Positions 33,364 to 44,011 of a DNA stretch of 64,000 bases are shown one piece after another. The DNA comes from Russula earlei (Eukaryota; Basidiomycota; Agaricomycetes; Russulales; Russulaceae): positions 186,001 to 250,000 of the forward strand of contig JAGFNK010000018.1 in assembly GCA_025769875.1 (NCBI GenBank), read 5' to 3'. Both the position numbers and the translations under genes were made by a program. Positions within the stretch are counted from its first letter, which is position 1. The number at the start of each line of letters is the position of its first letter. Below the pieces are notes generated by a model, which saw nothing but the letters and a program-made list of their open reading frames with translations, had not been told where the DNA came from and ran no database searches.

Positions 33364-34191
33364 TGTCAAGACACGTACTGCTGATCCGTGTGGACTCAGG
33401 AGCAGGTGGGCAAGGGTCGGAACAGATGGTACGCGGCGTAGGCGGCGTTGAACAAGAGGACGAGCCAAATGACTAAGATGTACCAGATGGGAACTGGTAC
33501 GTGTAACTGGAGGCAAAGGCGAAGGTTAGAAGCCAGTGCAGCGAAGAGGCTTTAAACAAGGCGGTCATAGAAGAGTACCTTGGGAGCGAGGGGAGTCTTT
33601 AAACTGAGCGGTCGCGGGGAGTACCCAGGAAGATGAGAGTATCACAAATGGACAGTCTGACGACTGCCATGCTTCATTGGGGCTTATATACAGTATACAG
33701 GGTCGATTACAAAGCACTGGGACTATTCTAGACTCTTTGGTACCATCCAATAGGACTACAGAGGCATAAACTTGCTTGTGTCAACTTTCAGGCTTACTGA
33801 GCGCATTACTGATCATTGTGGAGCGATGACATCATTATGATGTCACTGTGGAGCGCTTAGTGAGCCTATGAGGTCACTGTGGAGTCGCTCAGTCAGCCAT
33901 GATGTCATTGGAGCCTTGATGACATCAGATGATTTATGCAACAGTTTCTAAGAGTTTGTGCCACTGTTTCGGGTCCATGGTGGCTGAGTGGCCATGTGGC
34001 TGCCACGCGATGATTACCCGATTAGGAAACTGGTGCCTGGTCGTGTTATAGTGCCTTTGCAATAGCAATATCTTGTACCGCAGGGGGAATAGCCCAGAAA
34101 ATGGAAGGGAGTCGGCAATGCAAAGTGAGAGAGGTTCTTCTTGAGTAAAATAGGACAATCTTCGTCCAGGACTTGGCCTTGGTTTGTAACA
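33364..34191 (-). repeat. 3' LTR of element C (LTR2 family)
   Basis: Plus-strand ends TGTCAAGACACG...TTGGTTTGTAACA, 828 bp. The inner flank in sense is AAAGAGGGGATGAA, a good polypurine tract (about 34192-34205). Confidence 0.88.
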
Positions 34192-34438
34192 TTCATCCCC
34201 TCTTTATAGACTTGTTGCTCCTGCAACAGTAGGGATTCGTTTCTTTGGAAGGTGGAGTAGTTTGCATATGAAAAGTCGAAGTCTGTTTGTTCGTGGGGAG
34301 TTCTCTCTTGTTCTATGATTTGCTTTGGGGATGGCTGTGGTCGATTGGGTGCATGTGGTTGCAGGAGTTCTCTGAAAAGTTCGTTGGTAACAAGGATAAA
34401 GGTAGTCATCAACAGAGGTCATGATGAGAGTTGTTGGT

Positions 34439-37400
34439 TTAGGGGTTACTCCTGGTGGGAATTGTTCTAAGCGCCTTCGGATATTTCCGATGGAAGTTTT
34501 TAACAAGTGATTGCACTCTTGATAGGTTAGATGCTGGCTCCCAAGTATTTTCTGCAACCGTATACCCTTTCCATTTAACTAGGTATTGGATTCCTTTGCG
34601 GTTTGGGGAGAGCCGAGAGTTTAGGATCTGTTCTACTTCATATTGTTCTTCACCTTCGACTAATATTGGTGGCGGGTTTGAAAAGTTAGGACCATGGGCA
34701 ATGGTTTCTTTGTAAGGTTTAATCAGAGAGTGGTGAAAAACCTGGGTGTATCTTCCAAGACTTTGGTAGCTCGAGGCGAACATTTACTGGATAGGCAGTG
34801 GTGACTTTGAATGGCCCATAGCGTCAAGGGGCTAGTTTTGCTTTTGGGTGAGTGGTTCGTAGATTCGTGGCTTCCAGCCATACTCGATCCCCTTCTTTAA
34901 AATGAAATGTGGAGGATTGAGGTCCTGATTGCTTCATGATTTCTGTTGCTCGGTTCAGGGAGGCAGCTACTTCTTCTCTGAGTTGGTTTAATCTTGATAG
35001 CCTTTCTTGGATTGAAGGGAACTTTGATGTAAAGGCAAGGGGCGGAGCAAATGTTGGGTTAAAGCCATACCAGACTTCAAATGGGGGTTTGTTCGTAGCA
35101 CTGTGTTGTCTGGCATTATGTGCGAACTCCATAAAGGGAACTAGTTCTGTCCAATTGTCTGCTTGATGGTTGCAAAATATTTGTAGGTATTGTTCTAGTT
35201 CTTGGTTAACTCATTCTGTTTCTCCATCTGTCTGTGGGTGATATGCTGTGCTTAATGATACTTTGACATTTAACTTCTTCCATAGTTCTTGAGTAACTTT
35301 TGCTGCGAACTGAGGGCCTCTGTCTGATATTATTTGTGTTGGGAGCCCTATTCTTCTCCAGACGTTGTTCATGATTAGTGTCGCTGTTTCATCTGCTGTG
35401 ATTGTCTTGTGGCAAGGGGTAATGATTATTGCTTTACTGAATCGATCTACCACGACTAGGAGGCTGTCGAAGCCTTGTGAAATCGGTAGGTCTGTGATAA
35501 AGTCCATAGTAATGCTTTTCCATACTTCTCCAGCTGGTGTAATCGGTACAAGGGGTGTTTCTGTCTTTGGACGGTTCTTGGTACTTTGGCAAATTGCGCA
35601 ACCATCTACATAACTTTTGACATAGGTTAGCATTCCTGGCCACCAATAGTTTCGGCTGATTAGTTCATAAGTTTTCCATTGGCCAGGATGCCCAGTGGCA
35701 AGGGAGTCGTGGTGTAGTTTTAGAATTTTCTTTCTTAGGGTGTCGTTGTTTGGGATATAGACCTTTCCTTTGAATAGTATTAGTCCATCTTCAAGGTTCC
35801 AGTCCTGTAAGCCTTTGGATAGTCATCTTGGTCTATTCTTTATAATGATTGCTAACACGTTAGATACTTCTGGGTCATAGTCTTTGCTAGATCGTAGTTG
35901 TTGTCGAAGTTCCTGGTCGCCGATTGGTTCTGTAGCAGAGGTGCGTGTTGCTCTAATTTTAAAAAATTTGTCGTCTAGGAGCACCTTTCCATCATTTTCG
36001 TTTTGTATCCCCTCTTTAAAGTCTGGCCGCCTGGACAGACCGTCTGCTTTGTTCATAGTTCCTGGGTGGTGGGTGATGGTGAAGTCGAAATTGCTGAGGA
36101 GGAGTGCCCATCGGGCTTGTCGTCTCGTGAGTTTTTGTTTTGTCATGAAGTATGTCAAGTTGTTGTGGTCTGTCCATAGATCAATGGGGTGTGTAGCGCC
36201 TTCAAGGTAGTGTCGGAAGTGCCAGAGGGATAAGACGATAGCAAGGAGTTCTTTATCGTAGATCATGTAATTTCGTTGTGCGGGGTCCAAGGATTTCGAA
36301 AAATAGGCTACTGGGTGATATCTGTTAAATTCATCGGGTTGTTCCAAGATTGCACCGACGGCAAAGTCACTTGCATCGCAGATGAGTCGAAAGGGTTTCG
36401 TGTGGTTAGGTAACATGAGGATTGGGGCCGTTGTGAATGCTTGGATTAGTTTCTGAAATGCTTGTTCTTCATCGTCTTCCCACTTGAAGGGGTTTTCTTT
36501 CTTTGTTAAGTTAAACAAGGGCCGTGCTATTCGAGAGTATTGGTGGATAAATCGTCGATAGAAGTTGCAGAATCCTAGAAATGCTTGTACTTCCGTAACA
36601 TTGGTCGGAGTAGGCCACTTTGTAATGCCTATTAACTTGTCTTGGTCCATGGATATTCGTCCTTGGGAGATATTGATGCCTAGGTAACTAATAGAGGTTT
36701 GTCGAAAAGCACATTTCTCTGGTTTCAAGTATAAGTCGTGGTCTTGGAGTGTTTTTAGGACCTTATGTGTCCAGTCGTCTAGTTCGTTCAAGGTTTGCGC
36801 CATGATTAGTATATCATCTAGATAAACAACCACTCGTTCAGTGGCAATGTATTTTGCTAGGATGGTGTTCATAAAGCGTTGGAAAGTGGCTGGGGCGTTG
36901 CAGAGACCAAATGTCATTATCAATGGTTCGAAGAGTCCTAATGGTGTCTTGAATGCTGCGAGGTGTTCATCGCCTTCTCTGAGGCGAATGTTGTTGTATC
37001 CCCATCAGTACGTCAAACTTGGTAAAGTATTGGGCTCCTTGGAGTTTGTCAATTAATTCAGGAATCAAGGGTAGTGGATAGGCGTCTTTGACAGTTGCTG
37101 TATTCAGGGCTCTGTAGTCTTGTCACTGGTCGTAGATTTCCTCCTTTCTTTTCTACAAAGAAGAATGGGCTGGCAATAGCTGCTTTTGATGGTCGGATTG
37201 TGCCTCTTTTCAAGTGTTCATCTAAGTATTCTTTTAGGGCTTGTAGTTCCTTAGGAGTAAGTCGATAAATAGCCAGAATCGCGTCGGGCGATCCCTGGTT
37301 TTAGATTGATTGCATGGTCCCATGGTTGGTGAGCAGGAAGGCGTTGAGAAGCTTGTTCATCGAAAACCTTTCGCCATTTCAAGAATTGGGCAGGGATAAG

Positions 37401-38224
37401 TTCGTCTAATGTCCTAGGGGGGTGTCTCTGCATTGGGCTAGCTTGGTAGCTGTGGTTGATTTGGCTCTTATGCTGATTGTTATTGGTCTAAATGCATCGT
37501 AGGATTTGTTCGTCAACACATGGGTTCAATAGTCCTTCAGTATCTGGGAAGATTAGTGCAGCAACTGTCTGTCAAACTCAGGTTCTTCTTCTTCAGGAAA
37601 GTAAGCGCTTGTATTTGGTAATTCCGCATTCCAGATGCAGATGCAATGGTTATGCTTGGATGTGTGGTAAGACAGGTTCGGGGGCAGTTCCTCAGTGTGA
37701 TTGTATCATTTGCCCAATCGATATCTGGGTTGTGGTGTTGTAGCCAATCTGTTCCTAAGATAATGTCAGTGATCTCCAATGTTAGTGACAAGGAATTCTG
37801 CTTGTTCATCATGAGTAGCACCTGTGTGCGCTTGTATGTGAAGTCTTTGGATGGTGCTAAAGCATATTAATCCATTGGCATTTTGTGTTCCATCTACATT
37901 TTGTGCTGGCAAGGGTTTGGTCATAGTTCGGAGGTGCAGGTGGTGTCTTTGTGCAAATCGTTCATGGATTATCATTCCTTCTGCTCCACTGTCAAGCAGG
38001 GCTCTTGCACCAATTTCTTTCCCACTTGTCTTCCCCACAAGAGTAACTTTTAAGGCAATGGATGGGGAGTGAATATTCTTGGTAAAAGCTTTGGGGTAAT
38101 TGATTTCTCTTTGTATTGTACTGATTTGGACCATGTCCCTTCTCGGTGCAGAAGGGGGTCCAATTAAAAATCCATAGGAGCAGATCTTGGGTGGAGGACC
38201 GAGTCTGCAAGTGTTTCTCTCCAA
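34439..38224 (-). pseudogene. Element C pol polyprotein
   Basis: Protease: ALLDSGAEGMIIHERFAQ and IILGTDWLQHHNPDIDW (37537-38224). RT: region broken by single-base insertions near 37125 and 37007, then FGLCNAPATFQRFM and active site VYLDDILIM (35823-36923). RNase H: ICDASDFAVGAILEQ, WTDHNNLTYF. Integrase: CAICQSTK, MDFITDLPISQGF, ISDRGPQFA and YHPQTDGETE followed by TGA (35211-35213). Chromodomain: YLVKWKGYTVAENTWEPASN (34439-34783). Further TGA codons at 35823 and 34824 also replace expected Arg. Few lesions overall. Confidence 0.85.
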
Positions 38225-39672
38225 GTCGTTAGTGAAGCAACAGGAACAGGTTCTTCTTGTGCAGGTTCGATGTTTTCGTCTTGGATGGTTGTGGCTCTGA
38301 CTGTTTGGGGGCGAGATCCTTGTCGTTGGCGTCCTTGAGCTGCTTTCTTTGCTCTACATTGATTTGCCATATGATTCTTCTTTCCACAATAATAACAGAG
38401 ATTGTTCTTGCGTCGAAATTCTTTCTCTGCATCTGTGAGGGGTTTCCTTTCACTTCTGGATTCCCAGGGTCGTTCATTGGGCTCTCCTTGGTACAAGTTA
38501 ATTTCCAATGGATTATCTGATCCTTGAGTGTTCAATCCTCGGGCACGCACAGAGCATCCTCCTCGAAAAGCAGTGGAGTTGTATAGGTGGAAAAGGTTGT
38601 CAAATTCTCTTGCTGCTTTGACAAGGGCTGCGAGTGTAGTTGGTGTCAGTGTGATTCCCAATATCTTCTGATGTAGGGCTGGATTAATGTTTTTCCTGAA
38701 TGTGTACATCTTTGTCCTTTTGTCAGTGGTAGCTCGTGATGCATGGTGTGACCATTTCTGATACCATTCATTAAACGGTAGTTTTCCTTGATAATAAGTG
38801 TGCATAGTGTTGGCAGAAGCCAATTCTGCTTCTGCAGGGATAAAATGGTCAGCAAAGGCCTTTTTGAAGTCATCCCATGATCCGTAGTCAGCTACAGTAC
38901 AAGCCATGGATTTAGTAGTTTGTTCTTTAGCCCATGCTCTGGCAGGTGTTCCTACTTTAAAGTGGGTTAGTGCAGCGGCAACTTTCTTGCTTTTGTCTGT
39001 AAAAGAGTCGGCATTAATGTAGTAATAATTGGCCAGGGCTGCCCAAAAGGCTTCTGCATTGTTGGCTTTTCCATCAAAGGGTTCTGGGGCAGTTCCCACA
39101 AGGCGAGGATTGCTGGACATTGTAGGGTTTTGAGTTGTTGCGACTGTAACAATTGGTGGAGCTGGACCTTGTAACTGGATTCTAGTTGGAGTGAGTGTTC
39201 GGGGAATCATTTGTGGTACATTGCTAACTGTACGTGGAGTGGGTTGTTGAGTATTTTGGAAGGTAGAGGGTCCTGGAGTAGCGCTTCGAATGCTTGGTGC
39301 AGTGCCTAGAACAGCAGTAACTTCTTGTGTTGCTCTAGCCATGAAATTGACTTCTTTGTTGTTGTAGTAAACCCAATGTCTTCTAGAACGGCTCCACTTG
39401 ACTGGTTTATCTAGGAAGAGACCTGTGAAATTGTAGGGGTTGAATTCTTGAACGTTTTCCACTCCTGGGGCTGCTGCTTTAAGTTGCTCAGTGGTAACTT
39501 CGTCATTGTCATCTTCATATAACCAAGTGTCAGAAAGATTTCTGTGGTTGATAATAGATACACCCGTGAATTTCCCTTGGTAACAGTGATCTTGAGTGTC
39601 GTAACTGAGGCCTTCAAATAGGAGTGGGATTAGATTTTCTTCTTTGTCAGCGATGTCTCTCCTAGTGCTCAT
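38164..39672 (-). CDS. Element C gag
   Basis: Intact 502-codon ORF. Capsid-like region with PEPFDGKANNAEAFWAALAN, WDDFKKAFADHF and KLPFNEWYQKWSHHASRA, then a knuckle CYYCGKKNHMANQC (CX2CX4HX4C) near residue 430, and a Gln/Arg-rich tail. It overlaps the 5' end of the protease frame by about 60 nt in a different frame, so gag-pol expression probably needs a frameshift. The N-terminal 140 residues precede the standard capsid domain and are not recognised. Confidence 0.85.
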   Translation of the reverse strand: MSTRRDIADKEENLIPLLFEGLSYDTQDHCYQGKFTGVSIINHRNLSDTWLYEDDNDEVTTEQLKAAAPGVENVQEFNPYNFTGLFLDKPVKWSRSRRHWVYYNNKEVNFMARATQEVTAVLGTAPSIRSATPGPSTFQNTQQPTPRTVSNVPQMIPRTLTPTRIQLQGPAPPIVTVATTQNPTMSSNPRLVGTAPEPFDGKANNAEAFWAALANYYYINADSFTDKSKKVAAALTHFKVGTPARAWAKEQTTKSMACTVADYGSWDDFKKAFADHFIPAEAELASANTMHTYYQGKLPFNEWYQKWSHHASRATTDKRTKMYTFRKNINPALHQKILGITLTPTTLAALVKAAREFDNLFHLYNSTAFRGGCSVRARGLNTQGSDNPLEINLYQGEPNERPWESRSERKPLTDAEKEFRRKNNLCYYCGKKNHMANQCRAKKAAQGRQRQGSRPQTVRATTIQDENIEPAQEEPVPVASLTTWRETLADSVLHPRSAPMDF

Positions 39673-39784
39673 AGGTCTAGACGACTGTTATAGTCCAATG
39701 GCCGTTGTTCCAAGGATATGCAATGGTGTAGGCTGGTTTCAGTCAAATGGTATCAGGTTTTCCTTGGTGTATTCTTAATTGGAT

Positions 39785-42180
39785 TCAGGAGTATTCTTCA
39801 GTGATGCTGCTTTGTGTTAGAACTACTTGGGTTTTCCACAGATATCCTTCGAATTCCACTGGAGAGATGGCAAAGTCACTTATTTCCTTGATGGGGTGTT
39901 TGTAAACTATAAAGTGTGTCAGTCGTTGATGCCAAGCTTGGGTACAATAACTCTTGAATTCAATTAACTCTCTCCTCAAACGCATAGGTAGGTTTAATGA
40001 TAAGAAGGATTGTTCTGGTAAGTAGCAGTGTAAATCAGTACTCCTAAGATCGGCACTATCAGGGGATTCAATGAGGGGTGACGCAAAGGGTTGTGTCATG
40101 AACCATTCCCTGGAGAGGGCCCTTGAAGGACCCTTCCTTATAGGAGGAAACCCAGCCTCTATGGTGTCACCCTGTTCACACGAGCAAAAGGGGTGAGTAG
40201 AGGTGTCCACAATATCGCGCGCGCATTGTTGCGTGAGCGATTCTCGGCACAATCGACATACAGCAAGCCCCACTTAAAGGCAACCCTTCTAGCAACAAAA
40301 GACAGTATTAGGGCCTTCCTAAGGACCCTTTGGAACGACCCTAGGAACTCTACAATAGGTACTAGCCTAGTATCAAAGGCCCTACAACACGTTATTAGAC
40401 CAACTCTAATAACTATAGAACGAACTATAAGGCAACACTAAGGACCTTAATAGAAGTATTAGGGTCGACTCTAAGGACCCTAATAGAACTATATAAGGGC
40501 CTTATAAGATAACACTATTCCCTAGCCAAACTACAAGTCCTCAAATGACCGGCCCTAAACTAACTAACAGGAAATGAATCAGGTGCTTGCACGTGCACTA
40601 AAGGAGTAAACATGTGGACAATGGAAGCTCTTACTCATCAAGAGGAGCTTCTTACTCAGCAGCTTACTGAGCATGACTGAGCATGCTCAGTAAGCGTCCT
40701 CCGACTTCTTACTTATCACTCTATTGTGCTTGATAACAAGGTTATGACTTGTCCCCTATTTAGCAGTTCTCTTGTGGTATATAAGCGCTCAATAAAGTAG
40801 CGGACAGTCCTCAGACTGTCCATTTGTTTACGGCACTCTCCATCCCTGGGATACTCCTTTAAGGACCATCCCCTTGTGACTACCCTGGCCTCTCTCCTGC
40901 GTGATTGCTCGACTCTCACAGTAACAATACCTCTCTGGTATCTGTTACTACTCTGGACTCTACTTCTTGCCCACGCAGTCTTGGACGTCTATTGACTCGT
41001 CTTCGAGCTTATCCCTCGCTCTTGAACTGGATAGTTCAACAGTGAGTCTTGACAGGTTGGATAGGTACAACAGGGGTAGGAATATGATTGGTAAACAAGG
41101 GTAAGTAGGCATCAGGAGGGGTAGGAGGTAATGGTCTTTCAACAAGAAATCCTCTTGCATTGGGAACTGTTTCTCTCTCAGGGTGTCGTTGGGATGATGC
41201 ACGTCTCCTGTGTTGAGGAGCCGGATTTATTGAATGGGGAGGTGGTAATCACCTGGTGTCCACAGGGTAATTCCGTTAGGAGTAGGAGGTGTATCTGGTC
41301 GAAAGTTGCATGTGCAACACTCTGTTTTACAGTTACACCTTGCTGTCCACGGATTTGACTCAGTATCTTCTGTGCTGGCAGACCAACATTCCTGGCTAGT
41401 TGGGATGGTGGTTTGAATTGGCGTGAGGGGTCAAGGGGCAAGACTTGAGGCTTCTAGGATTGCTGGGACAGAATAGTATGCAGGGGGACCAGTATATGAG
41501 GCGTCTGGGCTGGTAATTGCCCAAGGTTGATTGTAGTCTGCGTCGTATAACCACAAGTTAGTTTCCCAATCAAAGGTGTTGTGTATTCCTGGTACAACAG
41601 CAAGTTGGACATAAGATTGGTTTTCCCTTTGTATTCTGTTGAGGCATAGGTGGTAGAACTGGACAGTGAGATGATAGTAGCTGATGTATGTCCAAGCCAA
41701 GTAAAACAGGTGATACCCTGTCCTTAAAGAATTAACGATGAGATGGTGACGTGGCTGGATGATTCTGGTCCAAAGGTTCAATTCGCTAGAGCGCAGGGAT
41801 TGATAATCAACTGGTTGTCCTTGGATGTTCTTTGCTTGAGCAAGTTGCCAATATAATAGTTGTTGTCATGCTGGTGGCAGGAGTCGACTAAGGGTTTCAA
41901 GATATAATGTGTGCTCATTGTGGCTTAGGAGTTGTCCAAATGGTAAGACTTCAAGGAATTCTTTGACAATGAGATGAGGAAAGTCTTTGTGGGGTGGTTC
42001 TATTCCTGGTACATCGTGTAGGTTTGTTAAGGTGTTAACAGGAAATGCAGTGGAGGCCCAGGTTTGATAGTGATTTAGACTTAAGATGTGTCTAGTGATA
42101 GCATCTTCTTCTTTGTCTTCTTCTAAGGCGTATTCTCGAGGCACTTTAGTTAAGGCAAAGGAGAAAGGTTTATTCGATCT
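39785..42180 (-). pseudogene. Element C ORFb, unrecognised protein upstream of gag
   Basis: Once the solo LTR1 (40094-41054) and TGA codons at 41866-41868 and 41431-41433 (both at likely Arg) are ignored, a long protein reads on minus. It starts MPREYALEEDKEEDAITRHI, continues through hydrophobic/aromatic blocks (NSLRTGYHLFYLAWTYISYY, WETNLWLYDADYNQPWA), a Cys cluster (ARCNCKTECCTCNF), a Pro-rich segment, and FLSLNLPMRLRRELIEFKSY with YLWKTQVVLTQSS before a stop at 39785. The frame changes near 41230. No known domain. The placement between the 5' LTR and gag is unusual. Confidence 0.5.
40094..41054 (+). repeat. Solo LTR1 (961 bp), target duplication GGTTG
   Basis: Starts TGTCATGAACC, ends GTCTTGACA, flanked by GGTTG at 40089-40093 and 41055-41059. 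TATATAA is at 40778-40784 and the palindrome GGACAGTC-CTCA-GACTGTCC at 40802-40821. Inserted in ORFb of element C. Confidence 0.92.
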
Positions 42181-42213
42181 TTATTGAAGCATTACAAGGA
42201 TGGTTCTTACTTT

Positions 42214-43137
42214 TTAAGAACTGTGCGCAAGATCTATGGTCTCGAGGCGATACCTCTCAATGATGTCAAGAGGGTTAGGGGAAATACAAGGTGTAAAGCA
42301 GAAACAAAGTAGCTGAGGGTTGAAGCGTATGGTGTCGATGGTATAAGTTGAATAGTGATGCAAAGAGACACGGTTACTGTTCTCCTCAAAGTGTAAGTAA
42401 CCGTACATGAAAGCTAGGTGTCCATCCAAGAAGTCATGTATGATAGATAAGCAAAATGACCCTTCATGAGCAGGGCGGTAAACAGCAGGCAAGGTAAGAA
42501 GTTTCCTAAACAACGAAGTATTAAAAATGTATGCAATGCGTCCAAGGGGGAAGTCTGCGTCCGGGGCGTACATCCCAACATTGGAGCAGATGCCAAAGGG
42601 GGTGAGATTGTACTCAGTGGCAAGAGCAGCATTGGAGGGTTCCACAGCAAAAGTGTGGATGATGCGTGCACGAAATGCGGTTGTGAAGGTCTCAGTGAAG
42701 GCACGACAAGTTAGCTGATCGGTGGTAGGGATGCGTGACAGGTAATCTTGATGGTTTAAGTCATGGAGAGGATGCCACTGCTCGTGGGAGCGGTTGGTGC
42801 TTGGAAGGATGAAGTACTGGTGAGGGTGGAACCGAAATGCTGTGCAAGGGGGACGATCAAGGAAGCCTTCAGGCAAGGGAGGACTGTCCGCTTGCTGCTG
42901 CTTGTTCTGTGCTGGAGGGGGAGTGCCAATGGGGATGTAGTCACCTGGAATAGGCTGGGCAATAGTATGAGACGATGGGGGAGCCGTTGGGGAGTACGAG
43001 ATGCTGAGGGGTGAAGATGCGTCGACCGGATTAATGTCTTCAGTGAGGAGACAAAGGGCGGTGCGTGGAGTAGGTTGCAGAGGAGAAGGGAGGCGCAAGG
43101 AGGTGTTAACCAAAGTGGGGGAGTTAGGAGTGGACAC
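42214..43137 (-). CDS. Element C ORFa, first ORF after the 5' LTR
   Basis: An uninterrupted stretch of about 307 codons starting about 45 bp inside the 5' LTR. No in-frame ATG is at the very start (first codon GTG; an upstream TGA precedes it), so the true start is unclear. A Pro/Ser-rich N-terminus is followed by a globular-looking region (GFLDRPPCTAFRFHPHQYFI, FTETFTTAFRARIIHTFAVE, FCLSIIHDFLDGHLAFMYGY). No zinc finger, protease or membrane segment. I do not recognise the family. Its preservation while pol carries stops is notable. Confidence 0.5.
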   Translation of the reverse strand: MSTPNSPTLVNTSLRLPSPLQPTPRTALCLLTEDINPVDASSPLSISYSPTAPPSSHTIAQPIPGDYIPIGTPPPAQNKQQQADSPPLPEGFLDRPPCTAFRFHPHQYFILPSTNRSHEQWHPLHDLNHQDYLSRIPTTDQLTCRAFTETFTTAFRARIIHTFAVEPSNAALATEYNLTPFGICSNVGMYAPDADFPLGRIAYIFNTSLFRKLLTLPAVYRPAHEGSFCLSIIHDFLDGHLAFMYGYLHFEENSNRVSLHHYSTYTIDTIRFNPQLLCFCFTPCISPNPLDIIERYRLETIDLAHSS

Positions 43138-43171
43138 TTGAGCGTTGGCTGGTCAATACAGGGATGATGAG

Positions 43172-43181
43172 AGACTGTCCA
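43172..43181 (-). promoter_or_regulatory. Putative self-primer binding site of element C
   Basis: Just inside the 5' LTR the sense reads TCTGGACAGTCTC. TGGACAGTCT is exactly complementary to AGACTGTCCA in the LTR (43469-43478), which begins 33 nt after the start of TATATAA (43504-43510). Confidence 0.7.
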
Positions 43182-43183
43182 GA

Positions 43184-44011
43184 TGTCAAGACACGTACTG
43201 CTGATCACTAATGACTCAGGAGCAGGTGGGCAAGGGTTGGAACAGACAGTACGCAGTGTAGGCGGCGTTGTACAAGAGGACGAGCCAAATGACTAGAATA
43301 TACCAGATGGGGACTGGTACATGTAACTGGAGGCAGAGGCGAAGGTTAGAAGCCAGTGCAATGAGGGGCTTTAGACAAGGCGGTCATAGAAGAGTACCTT
43401 GGAAGTGAGGGGAGTCTTTAAACTGAGCGGTTGTGGGGGAGTACCCAGGAAGATGAGAGTATCACAAATGGACAGTCTGATGACTGCCATGCTTCATTGG
43501 GGCTTATATACAGTGTACAGGGTCGATTACAAAGAACTGGGACTATTCTAGACTCTTTGGTACCATCCAATAGGACTACAGAGGCATAAACTTGCTTGTG
43601 TCAAGTTTCAGGCTTACTGAGCGTATGACTGATCATTGTGGAGTGATGACATCATTATGATGTCACTGTGGAGTGCTTAGTGAGCCTATGAGGTCACTGT
43701 GGAGTTGCTCAGTCAGCCATGATGTCATTGGAGCCTTGATGATGTCAGATGAGTTATGCAACAGTTTCTAAGAGTTTGTGCCACTGTTTTGGGTTCTTGG
43801 TGGCTGGGTGACCATGTGGTTGCCACGCGAGGATTACCCGATTAGGAAACGGGTGCCTGGTCATGTTATAGTGCCTTTGCAATAGCGATATCTTGTACTG
43901 CAGGAGGGATAGCCTGGAAAATGGAAGGGAGTTGGCAATGCAAAGTGAGAGAGGTCTCTCTTGAGTGAAATAGGACAATCTATGGCCAGGACCTGGCCTT
44001 GGTTCATAACA
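43184..44011 (-). repeat. 5' LTR of element C (LTR2 family)
   Basis: 828 bp, plus-strand ends TGTCAAGACACG...TTGGTTCATAACA. TATA box and stem are in minus sense, in agreement with gag and pol. Confidence 0.88.

Larger units (their letters stand above)
33364..44011 (-). mobile_element. Ty3/gypsy chromodomain retrotransposon C (10.6 kb including a solo LTR1)
   Basis: LTR2-type LTRs lie at both ends. Minus order: 5' LTR, self-primer site, ORFa, ORFb (split by a solo LTR1), gag with CCHC, protease, RT, RNase H, integrase, chromodomain, polypurine tract, 3' LTR. Without the inserted LTR1 it is about 9.7 kb, long for the group because of about 2.3 kb of extra coding sequence before gag. The outer flanks do not match (GCAGG at 33359-33363, CAATG at 44012-44016) and lie in different transposons, so its ends probably come from two insertions joined by recombination. 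Confidence 0.82.
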
